Positions 46,383-58,086 of a stretch of 64,000 nucleotides of DNA are shown in pieces. Both the position numbers and the translations under genes were made by a program. This DNA is from Cadophora sp. MPI-SDFR-AT-0126. Its lineage: Eukaryota; Ascomycota; Leotiomycetes; Helotiales; Ploettnerulaceae. The stretch's first letter is position 1, and the number at the start of each line of letters is the position of its first letter. Under the pieces are notes generated by a model, which saw nothing but the letters and a program-made list of their open reading frames with translations, did not search any database and had not been told where the DNA came from. Location: the NCBI GenBank assembly GCA_020747065.1, contig JAGMVK010000017.1, forward strand, positions 310,001 to 374,000. The letters run 5' to 3'.

Positions 46383-47070
46383 CTAAAGCTGCTGCCAGAA
46401 GTAATTCGCATAGAAGAACCTCGAGAATTTGCCGTCAATGTTCACGATATTGACATCTCCCTTCCTCGAATTGCGGATAATAGCCTTTGAATACTCTCCA
46501 TCCTCATCCCTCTCGATATCGATACCCAAACCCCTATACACCTTCAACGTAAGACTCATCTCATCATCAATTAATCCTCTTCGCACGTTGTCCCCTCCAT
46601 CAACACCCTGTAGCTCCAATTCCTGCAGACGTGCTTGGAGATCTGCTAGTTGCGAAGACAATCGTTCCGATTCAATCTCCACATCACTAGCTGCCTTTGC
46701 GATGCGAAACTTCTGGGTGTCGAGAGTGGCGATTTCGGAGGCGTGCGCGGCGGAGGAGTGGGAGGCGATCGTTTCCTGGTGGTGATTGTTTAGAGTGGTG
46801 AGGGTTCGCGAGAGTTCTGTTCACTGTCAATATTTGTATTGAACTGGGGAACTGGGATACGCACTCTTTAATGCACTTTCTGCTTCTCGGACTCGCAGAT
46901 CGCGGGCTTGTTGAAGAGTGGAAAGCGATTCGTTTACTCGTGCAACTGCATGTTTATCTGGTTGGATGTTGAAATTCTCAATTGTATGCCGGATGAGCTA
47001 TGTTTATCAGTGATGCGCCAAAATTAGAAGTCGGTGTATTTACAGTGGTGGGGTCTTCGTCGAGAAGCAT
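46383..47070 (-). CDS. spc24: Kinetochore protein Spc24 (NDC80 complex)
   Basis: Spc24 pairs with Spc25 and anchors the NDC80 complex to the inner kinetochore, so that Ndc80-Nuf2 can hold microtubules. Exons 47044-47070, 46865-46997 and 46383-46816 give 197 residues; introns are only 46 and 48 bp. The N-terminus [24 protein letters not shown] and the following heptad coiled coil (about residues 30-120) match the family. The C-terminal globular domain is very clear: [54 protein letters not shown]. The first coding exon is only 27 nt. The gene diverges from fis1 with 313 bp between start codons. Confidence 0.95.
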
Positions 47071-47383
47071 TGTGATGATTTGTGTGTATTTCGAATCGAT
47101 AGATGTTATTGGGGTTGTGAGCTGCTTGGGATGTGTTCAGAATTTGTTCCCGTCGCATGCGCTCGAGTGACCAAAACAAAACATGAGTGATCTCGGTCGC
47201 TGTCCTTGACAACAGCGGGGCAACAGCGACGTCACGGAGCAGAATCACAAGCCACACTTTCTCAACGCCACTCTCAGGCGGACGAACCTATAGACCTCGA
47301 AAGTCAACATCGCAACTTCCTTCACTCTCCACGTTTCAATAAAATTACGAGAGTCCACTACGGTTGGAAACAAAGCAAAAACA

Positions 47384-48104
47384 ATGGGTTCATCTCTTCC
47401 ATGTAAGTATGGATTGCAACGTTTTGGAGACGCCGCTTCACACTCATTGTGCTATCTTCTTGCACACTTTTCAACTGGAAACAGCCATACTGACGAAACG
47501 GGTATATTTAGATGCTGCTGATGCAGAAAGGTCAGTTTCTCCATGCCACCGCAGTTCCGATCCGAGCCTCTACGTTTCGATAATAGACATCCTGTTTGAA
47601 CATCCATACTGACCTGGAAGCAGCCCACTGAAACCTGCAGAGCTACAAGTCCTACGATCGCAATACGAGAAAGAGGGAGAGCATGTTGGAATACAAACGA
47701 AGTTCAACTTCGCATGGGTATGGTATTGCGCAAAGACTTTTCCTATGCCAGTACTGATTCTTGTGCAGGGGCTGATCAAATCGAATACCCGTCAAGATCA
47801 ACAAGAAGGCGTCCGTCTCCTCTCAGACATCTTCCGCACCTCACCAGAACGCAGACGAGAATGCCTATATTATCTGGCACTGGGAAATTACAAGCTTGGA
47901 AACTACGCTGAGGCGCGAAGGTACAACGATCTACTGCTTGACAAGGAGCCGGCAAATTTGCAGGCGAGTAGTCTGAGGGGCTTGATTGATGATAAGGTTG
48001 CGAAGGAGGGCTTGATGGGTGTTGCGATCCTCAGTGGAGTGGCTATTGCTGCGGGAGTGGTTGGAGGAATGATATTCAAGGGAATGGGAAGGAGGACGAG
48101 ATAA
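47384..48104 (+). CDS. fis1: Mitochondrial fission protein Fis1
   Basis: Fis1 is the tail-anchored outer-membrane receptor of mitochondria and peroxisomes that helps recruit the Dnm1 fission dynamin. Exons 47384-47402, 47512-47530, 47624-47717 and 47769-48104 give 155 residues. Exons 1 and 2 are each 19 nt. The joined protein starts [27 protein letters not shown], then [17 protein letters not shown], the typical Fis1 first helices, followed by two TPR-like repeats ([44 protein letters not shown]) and a C-terminal membrane anchor ([19 protein letters not shown]) with a basic tail KGMGRRTR. The acceptor of exon 3 is a tandem AAG-CAG site, so one extra Ser may be included. Confidence 0.95.
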
Positions 48105-49120
48105 TGCAGGCGGGGTAGCATAGGCATGGCATGGCATGGACTGGATTTTGTATGAATGGACGGGTGGACTTGTTAATATACCAGTTGTACTGTAAGAGAG
48201 GGTAATGGTAACTAAGTAGTGCATTCTCGAAATAAGAGCATTATTCTACATTCATCTCGTGTCTTTAGTCAAACGGAGAAATTGACCCACGAGACGGGTA
48301 ACTATCAGGTACTCCCGGAGTCAACTTTGGGAAGAGCTGTATTTTGGCGTGAGAAGCCGAGAGAACCTTTCGGAATGCCGAATTTGACCCACGTTTGACC
48401 AAAAATAGCCACTTACTTAACATGAACTCAATAACAAACGCCATCATTCATCCATTTTCTTTCACTTTCAAGGGGCATTCATTCTTCCAAGGACAAGTTC
48501 GAGTAACTACAGGAACAGCTTTTCTAGTAGTTGCCGTCGCCCACTCGAGATCGCGCTTGTCAATGTCAGCTGTACAGTAACCTTTCATGACGGAGAAGTG
48601 CTATCGATTACAGTAGAGCGACAGGGGTCTGGCACTTTGCGTCACCCAACGGCCCAGGCCAGGTAAGGACATCGCTGGGAGAGCCTGACTTCTGACCTCG
48701 AGCCACAAGATCTCAGAGCGCTCTCCAATAATCTGTATCCTTCCTCGAGCACAGCCTTTCTCTCCTTCAGTCTTGCCACAAGAAAGTAACTCTAAACATC
48801 AACCTACTCCTCCACACTCTTTCTCCCATCAGCATCCGCGACAGATGTTGATTATCTACTACCCCTCTTGATTTCCAATTATCGAGCTCAGAGGTCAACC
48901 ACACGAGACAGCTCGACGGCTTGCGCCACACCAGACTCCGCTCTGTCCTTCGAACCTTTGCCAGCAAACCACATCTGTCGCTCCATACTTCTAGGATCCT
49001 GATACATACCGGCTTTCGAATTCATACTTCAGTCTGGCGTTCAGAGCATTACAACGTACGGGCCTGGCATTAAGTCTCGGACTGACTGCCCTAGCCGCCT
49101 ACCAGGGCATCAGAGAGGCA
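48105..49120. other. 1-kb intergenic region
   Basis: Fis1 3' UTR and the promoter and leader of the RING gene. C/T-rich from about 48730. Short frames only; no gene seen. Confidence 0.4.
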
Positions 49121-50797
49121 ATGGCCGATCACCCAAGAGGGTTTGGCAGCCAGGCACCCCATCTAGATGCTTCCGGTCCACGGGATGTGGTATTCTGTCA
49201 CCAGTGCGAGCATGAATGGTACCAGGATGAAGCTGGGCTAGTTTGTCCTCGATGTGATGGGGAAATCACAGAAATTGTGTGTTCCCCTTAGACTGAAAGA
49301 CACGAACCCAATCTAACAAATTCGCAGGTAACTCCAGAAAGTGATCCTCGTCCCGAACGCGGGTACGGTCATCCTCCTAACAACTCACGTAATCCTATCG
49401 AAATTGATTCCGACCCAGACGAAGCAGATATTGAGGAGCATATTACACACGGACCAGGGGGCTCTTTACTATTTTCCAGAACTGTCAGAACCTCCTCTCC
49501 TCGCTCTCCATTTGGAATGCCTCCCAGAAGAAGAGGAGATCCTCATGATGAAGATCCAGACTTCGTCATGCGTGACTTCCACAATCTGCTCGGCAATATA
49601 ATGGGACCCCAATTTCGTCCTGGACAAGCTGGTAGATCAGGTGCAAATACTTTGTTCACACAAGAGAATGGTTTTGGTGGGCAAACATTTCGAGTAGGTG
49701 GAGATGGAAATGGACCGACAATCGTGGGAGGACGCTTCACATTCGGTGGTGCTCCAAGACAACCAAGAGGTGGTGAATTCCAGCAACCAGGAGGTCCACC
49801 ACCTGTTCCTGATCTAGCTACGTACGAATCCCCCTCCCGCCCCCTTAGCGGCCGTTCTCTGCATGTTGTTAGTATAAGAGCAGCACCTGACCAACTTGCC
49901 AGAATCATCGGAACTCTCTTTGCCCCAATGGGTCCACCAGGTCAACGAGATGGTCCTCATGGTGGAGGTTTACCACCTGGACTACAAGGTCTCTTTGCTG
50001 CTATGGCCAACCCAGCAAATGCACGCTCCGGCGACGCAGTCTATACACAAGAGGCTTTAGACCAAATTATTTCTACATTGATGGAACAACACCCAACATC
50101 AAACGCACCAGGTCCCGCTTCGCCAGATGCAATTTCAGCACTGCCCAAAAAGAAGCTCGATGAGAAAGAACTTGGACCAGAGGGAAAAGGAGAATGTAGT
50201 GTTTGTATGGACGACGTGACAATAGGGGTCGAAGTTGTGGTCCTGCCCTGCTCTCACTGGTTCCATGAGACTTGTGCCAGTGCATGGTTAAGCGAGCATA
50301 ACACCTGTCCCATCTGCAGAAAAGGTATTGAAGGCGAGACCCCACCTCCAAACAGTCGGAGATCATCAGGCCAAAGCACTCCTTCATCCCGAAATGAACA
50401 CCGAGCACGCAGACTCAGTTCCATTCGACCGAGAATGGACAGGTTCGGTTCGGCATCTGCAGCTGCTCGAAATGAAGCTAGATTAGAGTCTATCCGCAAC
50501 AGTGCCGGCATGCCACCTCCTCAAGAATCCCAGGGTCCGAGAAGATGGCATGTAGTTGGCGATCCAAACGCTTCACAGTCAGGAAATGACGATTTCATAC
50601 CGCCCATGCCAGGTTCCTTCTACCGACGTCAGTCAGACACGAGCGAGAATCAGCGAGACAGTAGAAGAGGAAATACGAGTGATAGTGATCCATCACGAGA
50701 ATCCCGAAGAAGCAGCCATTCTGGTAATAGCACGACTGGCGGAGGGGCGTTGTCATGGATCAGAGACCGATTTGGCTCGAATCGACGGACGGAGTAG
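49121..50797 (+). CDS. RING-H2 E3 ubiquitin ligase, RNF126/RNF115 type
   Basis: Probable ubiquitin ligase, cytosolic or nuclear, in protein quality control. Exons 49121-49276 and 49328-50797 give 541 residues. The N-terminus has a zinc ribbon, VFCHQCEHEWYQDEAGLVCPRCDGE, as in RNF126/RNF115 (BCA2), where it binds ubiquitin or BAG6. The RING-H2 finger lies at about 342-382: CSVCMDD, then CSHWFHETCASAWL, then CPICRK, with all eight zinc ligands. Between them is a Gly/Pro-rich stretch and a helix (YTQEALDQIISTLMEQH) typical of the family just before the RING. The C-terminal 160 residues are Ser/Arg-rich and disordered. Start is the first ATG after the last stop in frame and places the ribbon near residue 27. 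The intron joins CDGEITEI to VTPESDP in phase 0. Confidence 0.92.
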
Positions 50798-51259
50798 ATT
50801 TCCTGATTTCTAACTTTACACACCTACCTTCTTTCTCCCTCTTCTATTACTGACTTGGAAAGAATGGTATAATTTGCGTTTGCGTTTGCGTTGGTGGATC
50901 TCTCACTCATCTTTGTGTTGCGTTTAGCATGGATGGCGTTTGGGAGAGGGACTGGACTGGGACGGAGCTTTGCTTTCTCTCCATAGAGCAAGGCTACGTG
51001 GGCTTCGAATCCCAGCAATGTAAAGGGCAGGCATGTTACAGCTTGGAGCCAATTGTTGTTACGTGAATGATAAATGAATGACAACTATAGCGAGGCGAAG
51101 CGAAAGTCGCCGGGTACATGTATTGATATATTGAGAGGGGACGCTGGACTACAGATAGGTACTCAATACAGAAACTCTTGTCAGCGCGACGGCGGACCCA
51201 TCTTCGCCTTCGCTCATTATGCGCATTATTTGAATCATTTGTACTATTGTTCGTGTCAG
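50798..51259. other. Intergenic between convergent genes
   Basis: 462 bp with the RING gene's 3' UTR and that of the Zn2Cys6 regulator. A GCGTTT tandem repeat occurs at about 50875-50892. No gene seen. Confidence 0.4.
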
Positions 51260-53663
51260 TCAAGAATTTTCCACCCTCGCTAAGGCCCCCATCAAAACAA
51301 CAGGGGTAAGTTAAGAGACAGAAGAATGGGAGGACAACACTTACATATATCCGCCTTGCCCCTCGCGAACAACGGATCCTTACTCAACAAGTCCTCTCCA
51401 TTACCCTTCGCTTCCTCCTCCCGCAAAATATTACCAATGCACATCGCCTCCAAAAACGCCCGATGGTTAAATACCCACCAGACCTTCGCCTCACTCGCAA
51501 AGAACGTAAACAATAAAAAGAACGCATTGATAGCATCGTGTGCCGCTTCTAACGCACCGCGCACATTGACAGGTACTTCAGCACTAGCACTCGAATGCAG
51601 GAGCATCACATTATGATAATAGTTGCTTGTAAGGAAAAGTGTCTGTCGGACTATACGTTTGTTGGTCTGTGCAAGCGCGGTGATGGATTCCGTGTCCCAG
51701 GATCGGAAGACGTCGGGGAAAGAACGGAAAACGGATTTGAAATCAGAGAGGAGTTTGGCTTTCTGGCGGGGCGTCGAGGAGATGGGTAGATCTAGGGAGC
51801 GCGGCGAACAGATCGTCTCTTGTACGAGGTTCGCGAGGGTCCAGCACCCGCGGATGTACGCTGTGTCTGTAGGGTTGGAGTGAGCGATGCTGCTGGAGTC
51901 GTCGATGAGGTCGTCAACATTGACGTCGGTGTGTGTTGCTGAGGGCGGGAGTGAGAGGAGGACGGTCAGGAATGTGTCTTGCAGGAGGACGGCTTGCCAG
52001 AGTTTGCGCCGCATTTGCTTGTCGAAGATTGACGCTTTCGGGCAGACTATGTTAGGGTCGCGGTGGAGGCCCATGGCATAGGCTTGGCGGATTAGGATTC
52101 CCGCGAAAGCCCTAATCATGAAATTAGTACACGATTTTTTTTTTTTAATTGTCTCAAGAATAAGGATCGGTATTGGGATCAGGATCGGAGACCAAGGGTC
52201 CCAGATTAACGAGAAAGCAATGGCGGAAGATACTGACCATCCGTCGGAGGCGTGGTTGTCGTTGATGAGGAAGTAGGTTATCAGGACCATGGCCTGTATG
52301 GAGCGGACGGAGGCTTTGTTGAGATAAGAGGACATTCTGAGGGACTGGTTGGTGGGTCAGAATTGGATTACATCAAAATCGTTTGAGAAACAGGTCACGT
52401 TGGTGAGGTCATCTCGAGACTCGCGTCAGGCAAAAGAAATACCTATGTTATTAGACAACGAGGAAACTATTTACTGACCTGATGAGCAGCGGAAACGTAG
52501 AATTCTGCTGTTTGTTGACGCTCTTTTGGGCCAGTAGTCGTCACGAATTGAGTGCCCATTGCTAGCATGGCGAAGATCATAGCAATGAGCGCACCATCGA
52601 CTCGGTCCTTCTCTGGCTGTGGAAGCGACCAGAAATGTTCATAGTCGGCATAAAAAGTCTGACGATGGATCATGGGATATACTGGGTCCACACATTCAAA
52701 GTATCTATCAAGAAGAATGTCTGCTTGGATCTTTTCTGGTAGAACCGAGATTGTTTCAGGAAGTCCTCCTTGACATGTCCAGTAATTTGCAAATGGATGC
52801 TCGGACCCAATTCCGAAGACATTGGATGCAGTTGGATTAGAGTAAGGGACATTGGATAGGAGACCAGTTGAAGATGAGGTTGATCCACGTGAAGCACTTC
52901 GTTGATGTGGATTGGGAGCCTGTTTGGGCCCTTCGAATCCATTTGTCATTGACTTCTTTTTGGGTGGTTTGGTCATTCGCATGGCGGCATTGCCAGCTGA
53001 ACGATTCGTTTCTCTGGGAGACTGTTAGAACAGAATTGTATGTTTCTGGTAGCAGCTGCCACTCACTCCAAAACATTTGCAACGGTGGTGTATTTACATT
53101 CGGTCTGACGTTTTATACCTAAGCTGGAGTTAACATTTGGTCTCTTCTAAGGGTTCAGGGTTACTTGCAGGCTAAGCAGTTGGGTCTTCCTCGATCGCAC
53201 TTGTCCTGCAATTAGCATACATAGTCTAATCTTGCATAGATTCACCACAGAAGTGCAATAAGAAGCAGATTACACCGTATGTAGCATAGAGTGAAGTCAA
53301 AAATACCCAAAGCATCCCATAAATAAATAGCTAGAAAAGGCAATAACAAGTATATCGTAGTATCGCTGGATCTTTTGCCGTGAGACTAACTCTCGTTTTG
53401 CGTTGGTTTCCGACTGACTCTCTGTATCAAACTATGAAAGCACTATTAACAGCTCAACTAACCTTTGTTTTCCTTTCCACGCACTCTTCACATGATAGAG
53501 TCGGTTTATTTCTCTTCTGCTTCTTCCTGGGCAGCTCGGGAAGGGAACCATCTTCGTGCTTGATCGGCGTCCCAGCGAAGCTGGCATCGCTTGTTCCTGC
53601 AGGTGAGATTGACGTGTAAAGGATGGGTGAGATTGGTGAGAGGTGATCCGAGGAGTACGCCAT
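51260..53663 (-). CDS. Zn2Cys6 transcription factor with fungal-specific regulatory domain
   Basis: DNA-binding regulator of unknown target. My model has seven exons: 53463-53663, 53169-53199, 53067-53118, 52479-53013, 52238-52344, 51345-52111, 51260-51279, giving 570 residues. The zinc cluster reads CEECVERKTK-CDRGRPNCLA-CIKRQTECKY and is spread over three exons; the second of these introns must be a GC-AG intron for the canonical spacing. The fungal_trans domain follows, with GGLPETISVLPEKIQADILLDRYFECVDPVYPMIHRQTFYADYEHFW, then NDNHASDGW-AFAGILIRQAYAMGLHRDP, a hallmark of the family. The 20-nt last exon ends the protein with SRVENS. I start at ATG 53663; an ATG at 53864 in the same frame would add 67 residues. 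It diverges from ctf18 (380 bp). Confidence 0.85.
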
Positions 53664-54043
53664 GTTCGTGATCCCTGCATAGGTATGGTACACAGTTGAG
53701 TGGACAAGACAAGGTGCAAGGTGCAAGGTGCTCGAACTATTGTTGCTGGGAATAACACAGTTTAAGCGGGAATACGGAGGTACTGCAGTGATATTTGAAG
53801 CTCTTCTGCAAGCCGGGGAAGCTCTGGAGTGCGGGGTACACTCCCACACTCCGTACTCCGTCATCAATTCGGAATATCGGCAATGGGGAGTTATCGCCGA
53901 AAGCCAGCCGCTGTGCTGGCGCCGGGGCGAGCCTTGGCAGAAGAGAGCCCTTAGCCCGGCAGGGGTCTTTGAAGTGGTTCGCGTCGCGTTAGACGCGTTC
54001 TGAAGTATTGTGCCAATTCATGATACAACCTTGAACACATTCG
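53664..54043. promoter_or_regulatory. Divergent promoter of the Zn2Cys6 regulator and ctf18
   Basis: 380 bp between the two chosen start codons. Nothing specific recognised apart from an AAGGTGC triplet repeat at about 53711-53731. The minus-strand frame of the regulator remains open into it. Confidence 0.4.
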
Positions 54044-57000
54044 ATGGAGTCAATCTCGTCGCCATCTTTGCCCCCAACTTCCGATCCTGCACTTCGTCAC
54101 GATTGGGAAGCACATTTCGACCCTGCAATACTTCCTTCCAGCACCAATTCCGACGATTTCGAAGCGCTGCATCTGGTTCAACAGGAGACAATTGCAAGGA
54201 AGAACGAGCTGGGAGAAGTGATCCAACATAGGGTGCGTATATTTTCTCGAGGTACTCATCTTTTCATCGCGATCTAGTTTAGATAAGGTCTAGAATTCTA
54301 TGAGATCTTTTTCCACAGCAACCTTTCGAGAGTTGCAATACCTGAACAACAGAATACTAATGCGACTGTATACAGGCATGGTCACTAGGAGAAATCTTTC
54401 GAAGCGAGCTGGATCATATTGATGGTACATACGACTTTTGAATCCGTAAAGCGTGGAACTGAAAGTCAATTAGAATCCCCTCTGAAAACGCAGTCGAACT
54501 TTCAGCCAAGCTTCCCTCTGTCGCCCTTCACGTCCTCCCCGCCCAACCGCAAGATGCCTTCCGCGTCATCTCCAGTTGCGTATCCTCAGAGCTCTTCTCC
54601 GCCAGCGGTAAAACGGCCTCGAACAGACCGGGCCCCAGTCCTTAGAAAGCCCAAAACTGTTGGGGGATTTCTTCTAGAAGACGATTTCGACGAAGACGAC
54701 GACTTCGCACGCGTGGAACCTGCTGCCAAGAGGCGGATGCTAGATATAGAGAGATCACCAAGTCCTGGGCCCCCAAACAACAGTGTCGATGGAGTAAATA
54801 CGACCGGGAGTGAGGTATTTGCAGAAAATGGGGGGCCTGTGGGTGGAAGTCCACTGGAAGGAAATCACTCCGCCGATATCCTTCCTGATGCCACACGGAG
54901 CAAAAGCCCAGTACCTGAAGCTCCTGAGAGTCTGGATCCGACTGTCCTGCCCTCTTTCCTCAGCAAAGGAAAGACGAAGACGACCGAAATTTTGACTTGT
55001 TCTGGGAAGTCCATCTCTATTCAGCACCGCAAGAAAGGTGCAGCAGTCCCGTTCGAGCAAATGGTTGCAGCGCGATCAACAGTGAAACCTGGTCGGGCGA
55101 AGAAGAGTTACTACGGAGTCGACATCCACAGCTTGATTGATGAGGCCTCTAAAGAAACAAAATCAAAAGCAAAAGCGCCAGCAGACATACTGCCTTCAGT
55201 CGAAAACTCAGGCGTGAAAGAGAAACCGAAAAGAACTCTTATGTGGAGCGAGAAGTATCGTGCCAGAACTTTCATGGAGCTTGTTGGAGATGATCGGACA
55301 CACAGACAAGTCTTGAAATGGTTGAAATCCTGGGATTCATTGGTTTTTCCTAAGGCAGGAAAGGCGAAGGTCAACGCGCCAAAAAGACCGGGGCAAGAAG
55401 ATGAGGAGAAACCCCATAAGAAGATCTTGCTCCTGACAGGTCCACCAGGACTCGGCAAGACTACTCTGGCACACGTCTGCGCCAGACAAGCGGGATATGA
55501 GGTTATGGAAATCAATGCCAGTGACGAGAGGAGCAAGGATGTTGTGAAGAACAGGATACGAACCAGTGTTGGTACCGAGAGCGTCAAGACTGGATCGACG
55601 ATAACATCGAAATCTGGTCATGTTCAGAAGATTGCTCATCCCCTGTGTGTTGTTGTAGACGAGGTGGATGGAGTGGTGGGAGGTTCTGGTGGATCAGGAG
55701 AAGGCGGTTTCATCAAAGCTTTGATCGACCTCATCCAGCTGGACCAGAAGAACTCATCGGGCGCCGCCCAGGCTAGCACAAATTTCGCCAAGAAGAAAAA
55801 GAAGGGCGACGATTTCAAATTGATGCGACCTGTGATACTCATTTGCAATGATGTGTATCATCCATCACTACGACCTCTTCGCCAATCCAGCTTTGCCGAA
55901 ATAATACACGTTCGAAAGCCACCCCTGGATGCAGTTGTTGCCCGGATGAAGTCAGTATTCGATAAAGAAGGAGTTCCGTGTGATGGCGATGGTGTACGAA
56001 GATTATGTGAAGCCACTTGGGGAGTGAGCCCGACCGAGTCTCGCAAGGGCAAAGAAAGTGCAGGAGAGGGTGATCTTAGAGGCATCATGGTCGTTGGAGA
56101 GTGGGCGGCGAGAAAGCTCAAAGCTTCTAAGAAGGATGGCACAGCCAGGCTGACTCGAAAATGGGTCGAACAAAATATGACCAGTGATCTCGCCCACGGG
56201 GGAGGCGGAGCAAGAGGAATCGGCCGAGGAGGTGCCAAAGACCTTGTTAACAGAGTCTTCTTGGAAGGAGCGGGATTTCCAAAAACAACAAATGCTGATC
56301 CCGTACCTGGCATCTCGGCAGATCAGCCTCAGACCCAGCTTGGAGTTGCAGAAATAGCCAAAAGAGCTGGTATGGACAGACTGAGAGAGATGGTGGACAC
56401 AAGTGGCGAGATTGACCGCATAGTCACAGACATATGGTCGCAATATCCAAGTCAACCATTCAACGATGATTCGATTTTGTCAAAACCAAACTCAGCATAC
56501 GAATGGCTTCATTTCCACGACAGTTGCTCTAGTCGAGTATTCACAGCACAGGAGTTCGAATTGGCACCATATCTCAGCCAGCCTGTTTTGGCCTGTCATC
56601 ACTTGTTCTCGTCTCCTGCTCGTCACTACTTCGCGAATGAGACCAAGAAATGGGGTGAGGATGAGGTAGAGGAGGAGCCACTTCCATTCTCTGGACCTCG
56701 AGCAGACTATGAGGCTCATGAAGCGGAGAAGTCCAATCGCGCAACAATACTGGAACTGCAAGCAACTCTTGATGCCACGTTATTGAGAAGTTTCCGAAGC
56801 CCTGAGGACATTGCTATGGACTTGTTACCATATCTTGTCAGAATGCTCACGCCAGAAATCAAGCCAATCATCGTGGGTGGAAGTGGGGATCAGAAAGGCA
56901 TCGCCAGCGTCCGAAAAGAAGCGGAGAAAGCAATGGTCAAGCGATCAGTTGATATCATGGCATCTGTTGGTGTTATATTTGAACGCGGCAAATTAGAAGG

Positions 57001-57534
57001 AGATTTTGGAAATAGAGCACCGCAATGGGTGTATCGTATGGAGCCGTAAGTTACGACCTATTCAGTATCCCTGGTCGTTGACTAATTAAAGGTAGACCTT
57101 TGGATGCGCTCGTTCTCTTCGAGACTGCCTCAACGTCCGCAGGAGCCTCCCCACCAGTCCGGTATGCAGTTCGGCAAGTTCTTGACCAAGAGTATCAGAA
57201 AAACATAATAGTACGCGAGAACGTCGCAAGACAGGCCCGCTACAAAGCTGGCAATCCCAACGATGATGTCGAGTTCTCCATTGCCAACAAAGAAAATAAG
57301 GGACAGCAAGCGCTCGACATCGTCATTGAAGCGAAGAAGGACTTCTTCGGCAGAGAGATCAGAGAAGAAGTGATGCCGTTACAGGAGATTGATGGTAATG
57401 CAGAGCCAGAAGGGAAGAAGAAAAAGAAAAAGGATGGAAAGGAGGATAATAAAGTGTGGGTCAGTTTTCATGAGGGTTTCTCGAACGCCGTCAGGAAACC
57501 AATCACGGTGGAGGAATTGCTACGTGGACTTTGA
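54044..57534 (+). CDS. ctf18: Ctf18, large subunit of the alternative RFC clamp loader
   Basis: Ctf18-RFC (with Dcc1 and Ctf8) loads or unloads PCNA and promotes sister-chromatid cohesion and the replication checkpoint. My model joins 54044-54232, 54376-54424, 54576-57045 and 57096-57534 into 1048 residues. The AAA+ core has LMWSEKYRARTFMELVGDDRTHRQVLKWLKSWD, Walker A GPPGLGKTT, EINASDERS, and Walker B VVVDEVDGV. ICNDVYHPSLRPLR follows as the sensor region. The C-terminal part (YRMEP-PLDALVLFE, and PVRYAVRQVLDQEYQKNIIVRENVARQARYKAG) is the Ctf18-specific tail that binds Dcc1-Ctf8. The core and last intron are secure. The 5' structure is inferred: the two first exons carry an orderly acidic segment ending ARKNELGEVIQHRAWSLGEIF and splice in phase. 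A shorter start at ATG 54422 or 54554 is possible. Confidence 0.85.
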
Positions 57535-58086
57535 ATTGCGCAACATGCACCGGGACCCGGCTTCTCTAGGCTAATTGAAATCATGGCTTTCACAAGTTTT
57601 GAGGCTCGCAAGGCGAGTTTGTTGACCTTCGACGTTGAGACTGTTGATCTTTACGTCATCACTTCGCTTGTCTTCCCCCTGGTGCCTCTGAGTGCAGAAC
57701 CAGAATCGATTAGCCACATGCTATGACAGCTTCATTCCAAATAACCACTACTCAAACTTCAAACTTGCCCTGATGGGTGGAAGTCTAGCATCAAACACCC
57801 ATGGTTCCACTCCTTTTCTCATCCAATGACCGACCTGATTTCCGTTCCAAAGCATTTGAATGATTTTGGTAAGTCGGCAGTTCGGACAATGCGACAGCCC
57901 GGATTTACCCCTCTAGATGGTCTTCGATGGCTTAGCTTCTTAGTGCCATTTTAAACCAGCGTCACTTCTATATAATAGACCTGTCTGGAAGTTCTGAAGC
58001 TATGTCATAGAATCAAATATACTGTTGAAAACTGAAGCACTAAATAGATCTTCTGAACAATCTGATAACACATCCAAATCGCAATC
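57535..58086. other. Intergenic, 552 bp
   Basis: ctf18 3' UTR and GST promoter. No gene seen. Confidence 0.4.

Noticed and set aside
50995..51020. CTTCGAATCCC, resembling a tRNA T loop
   Set aside because: The stem pairs only partly and no cloverleaf is found on either strand.
53664..53864. Upstream ATG of the Zn2Cys6 regulator
   Set aside because: The added 67 residues look like non-coding leader and would take up half of the divergent promoter.
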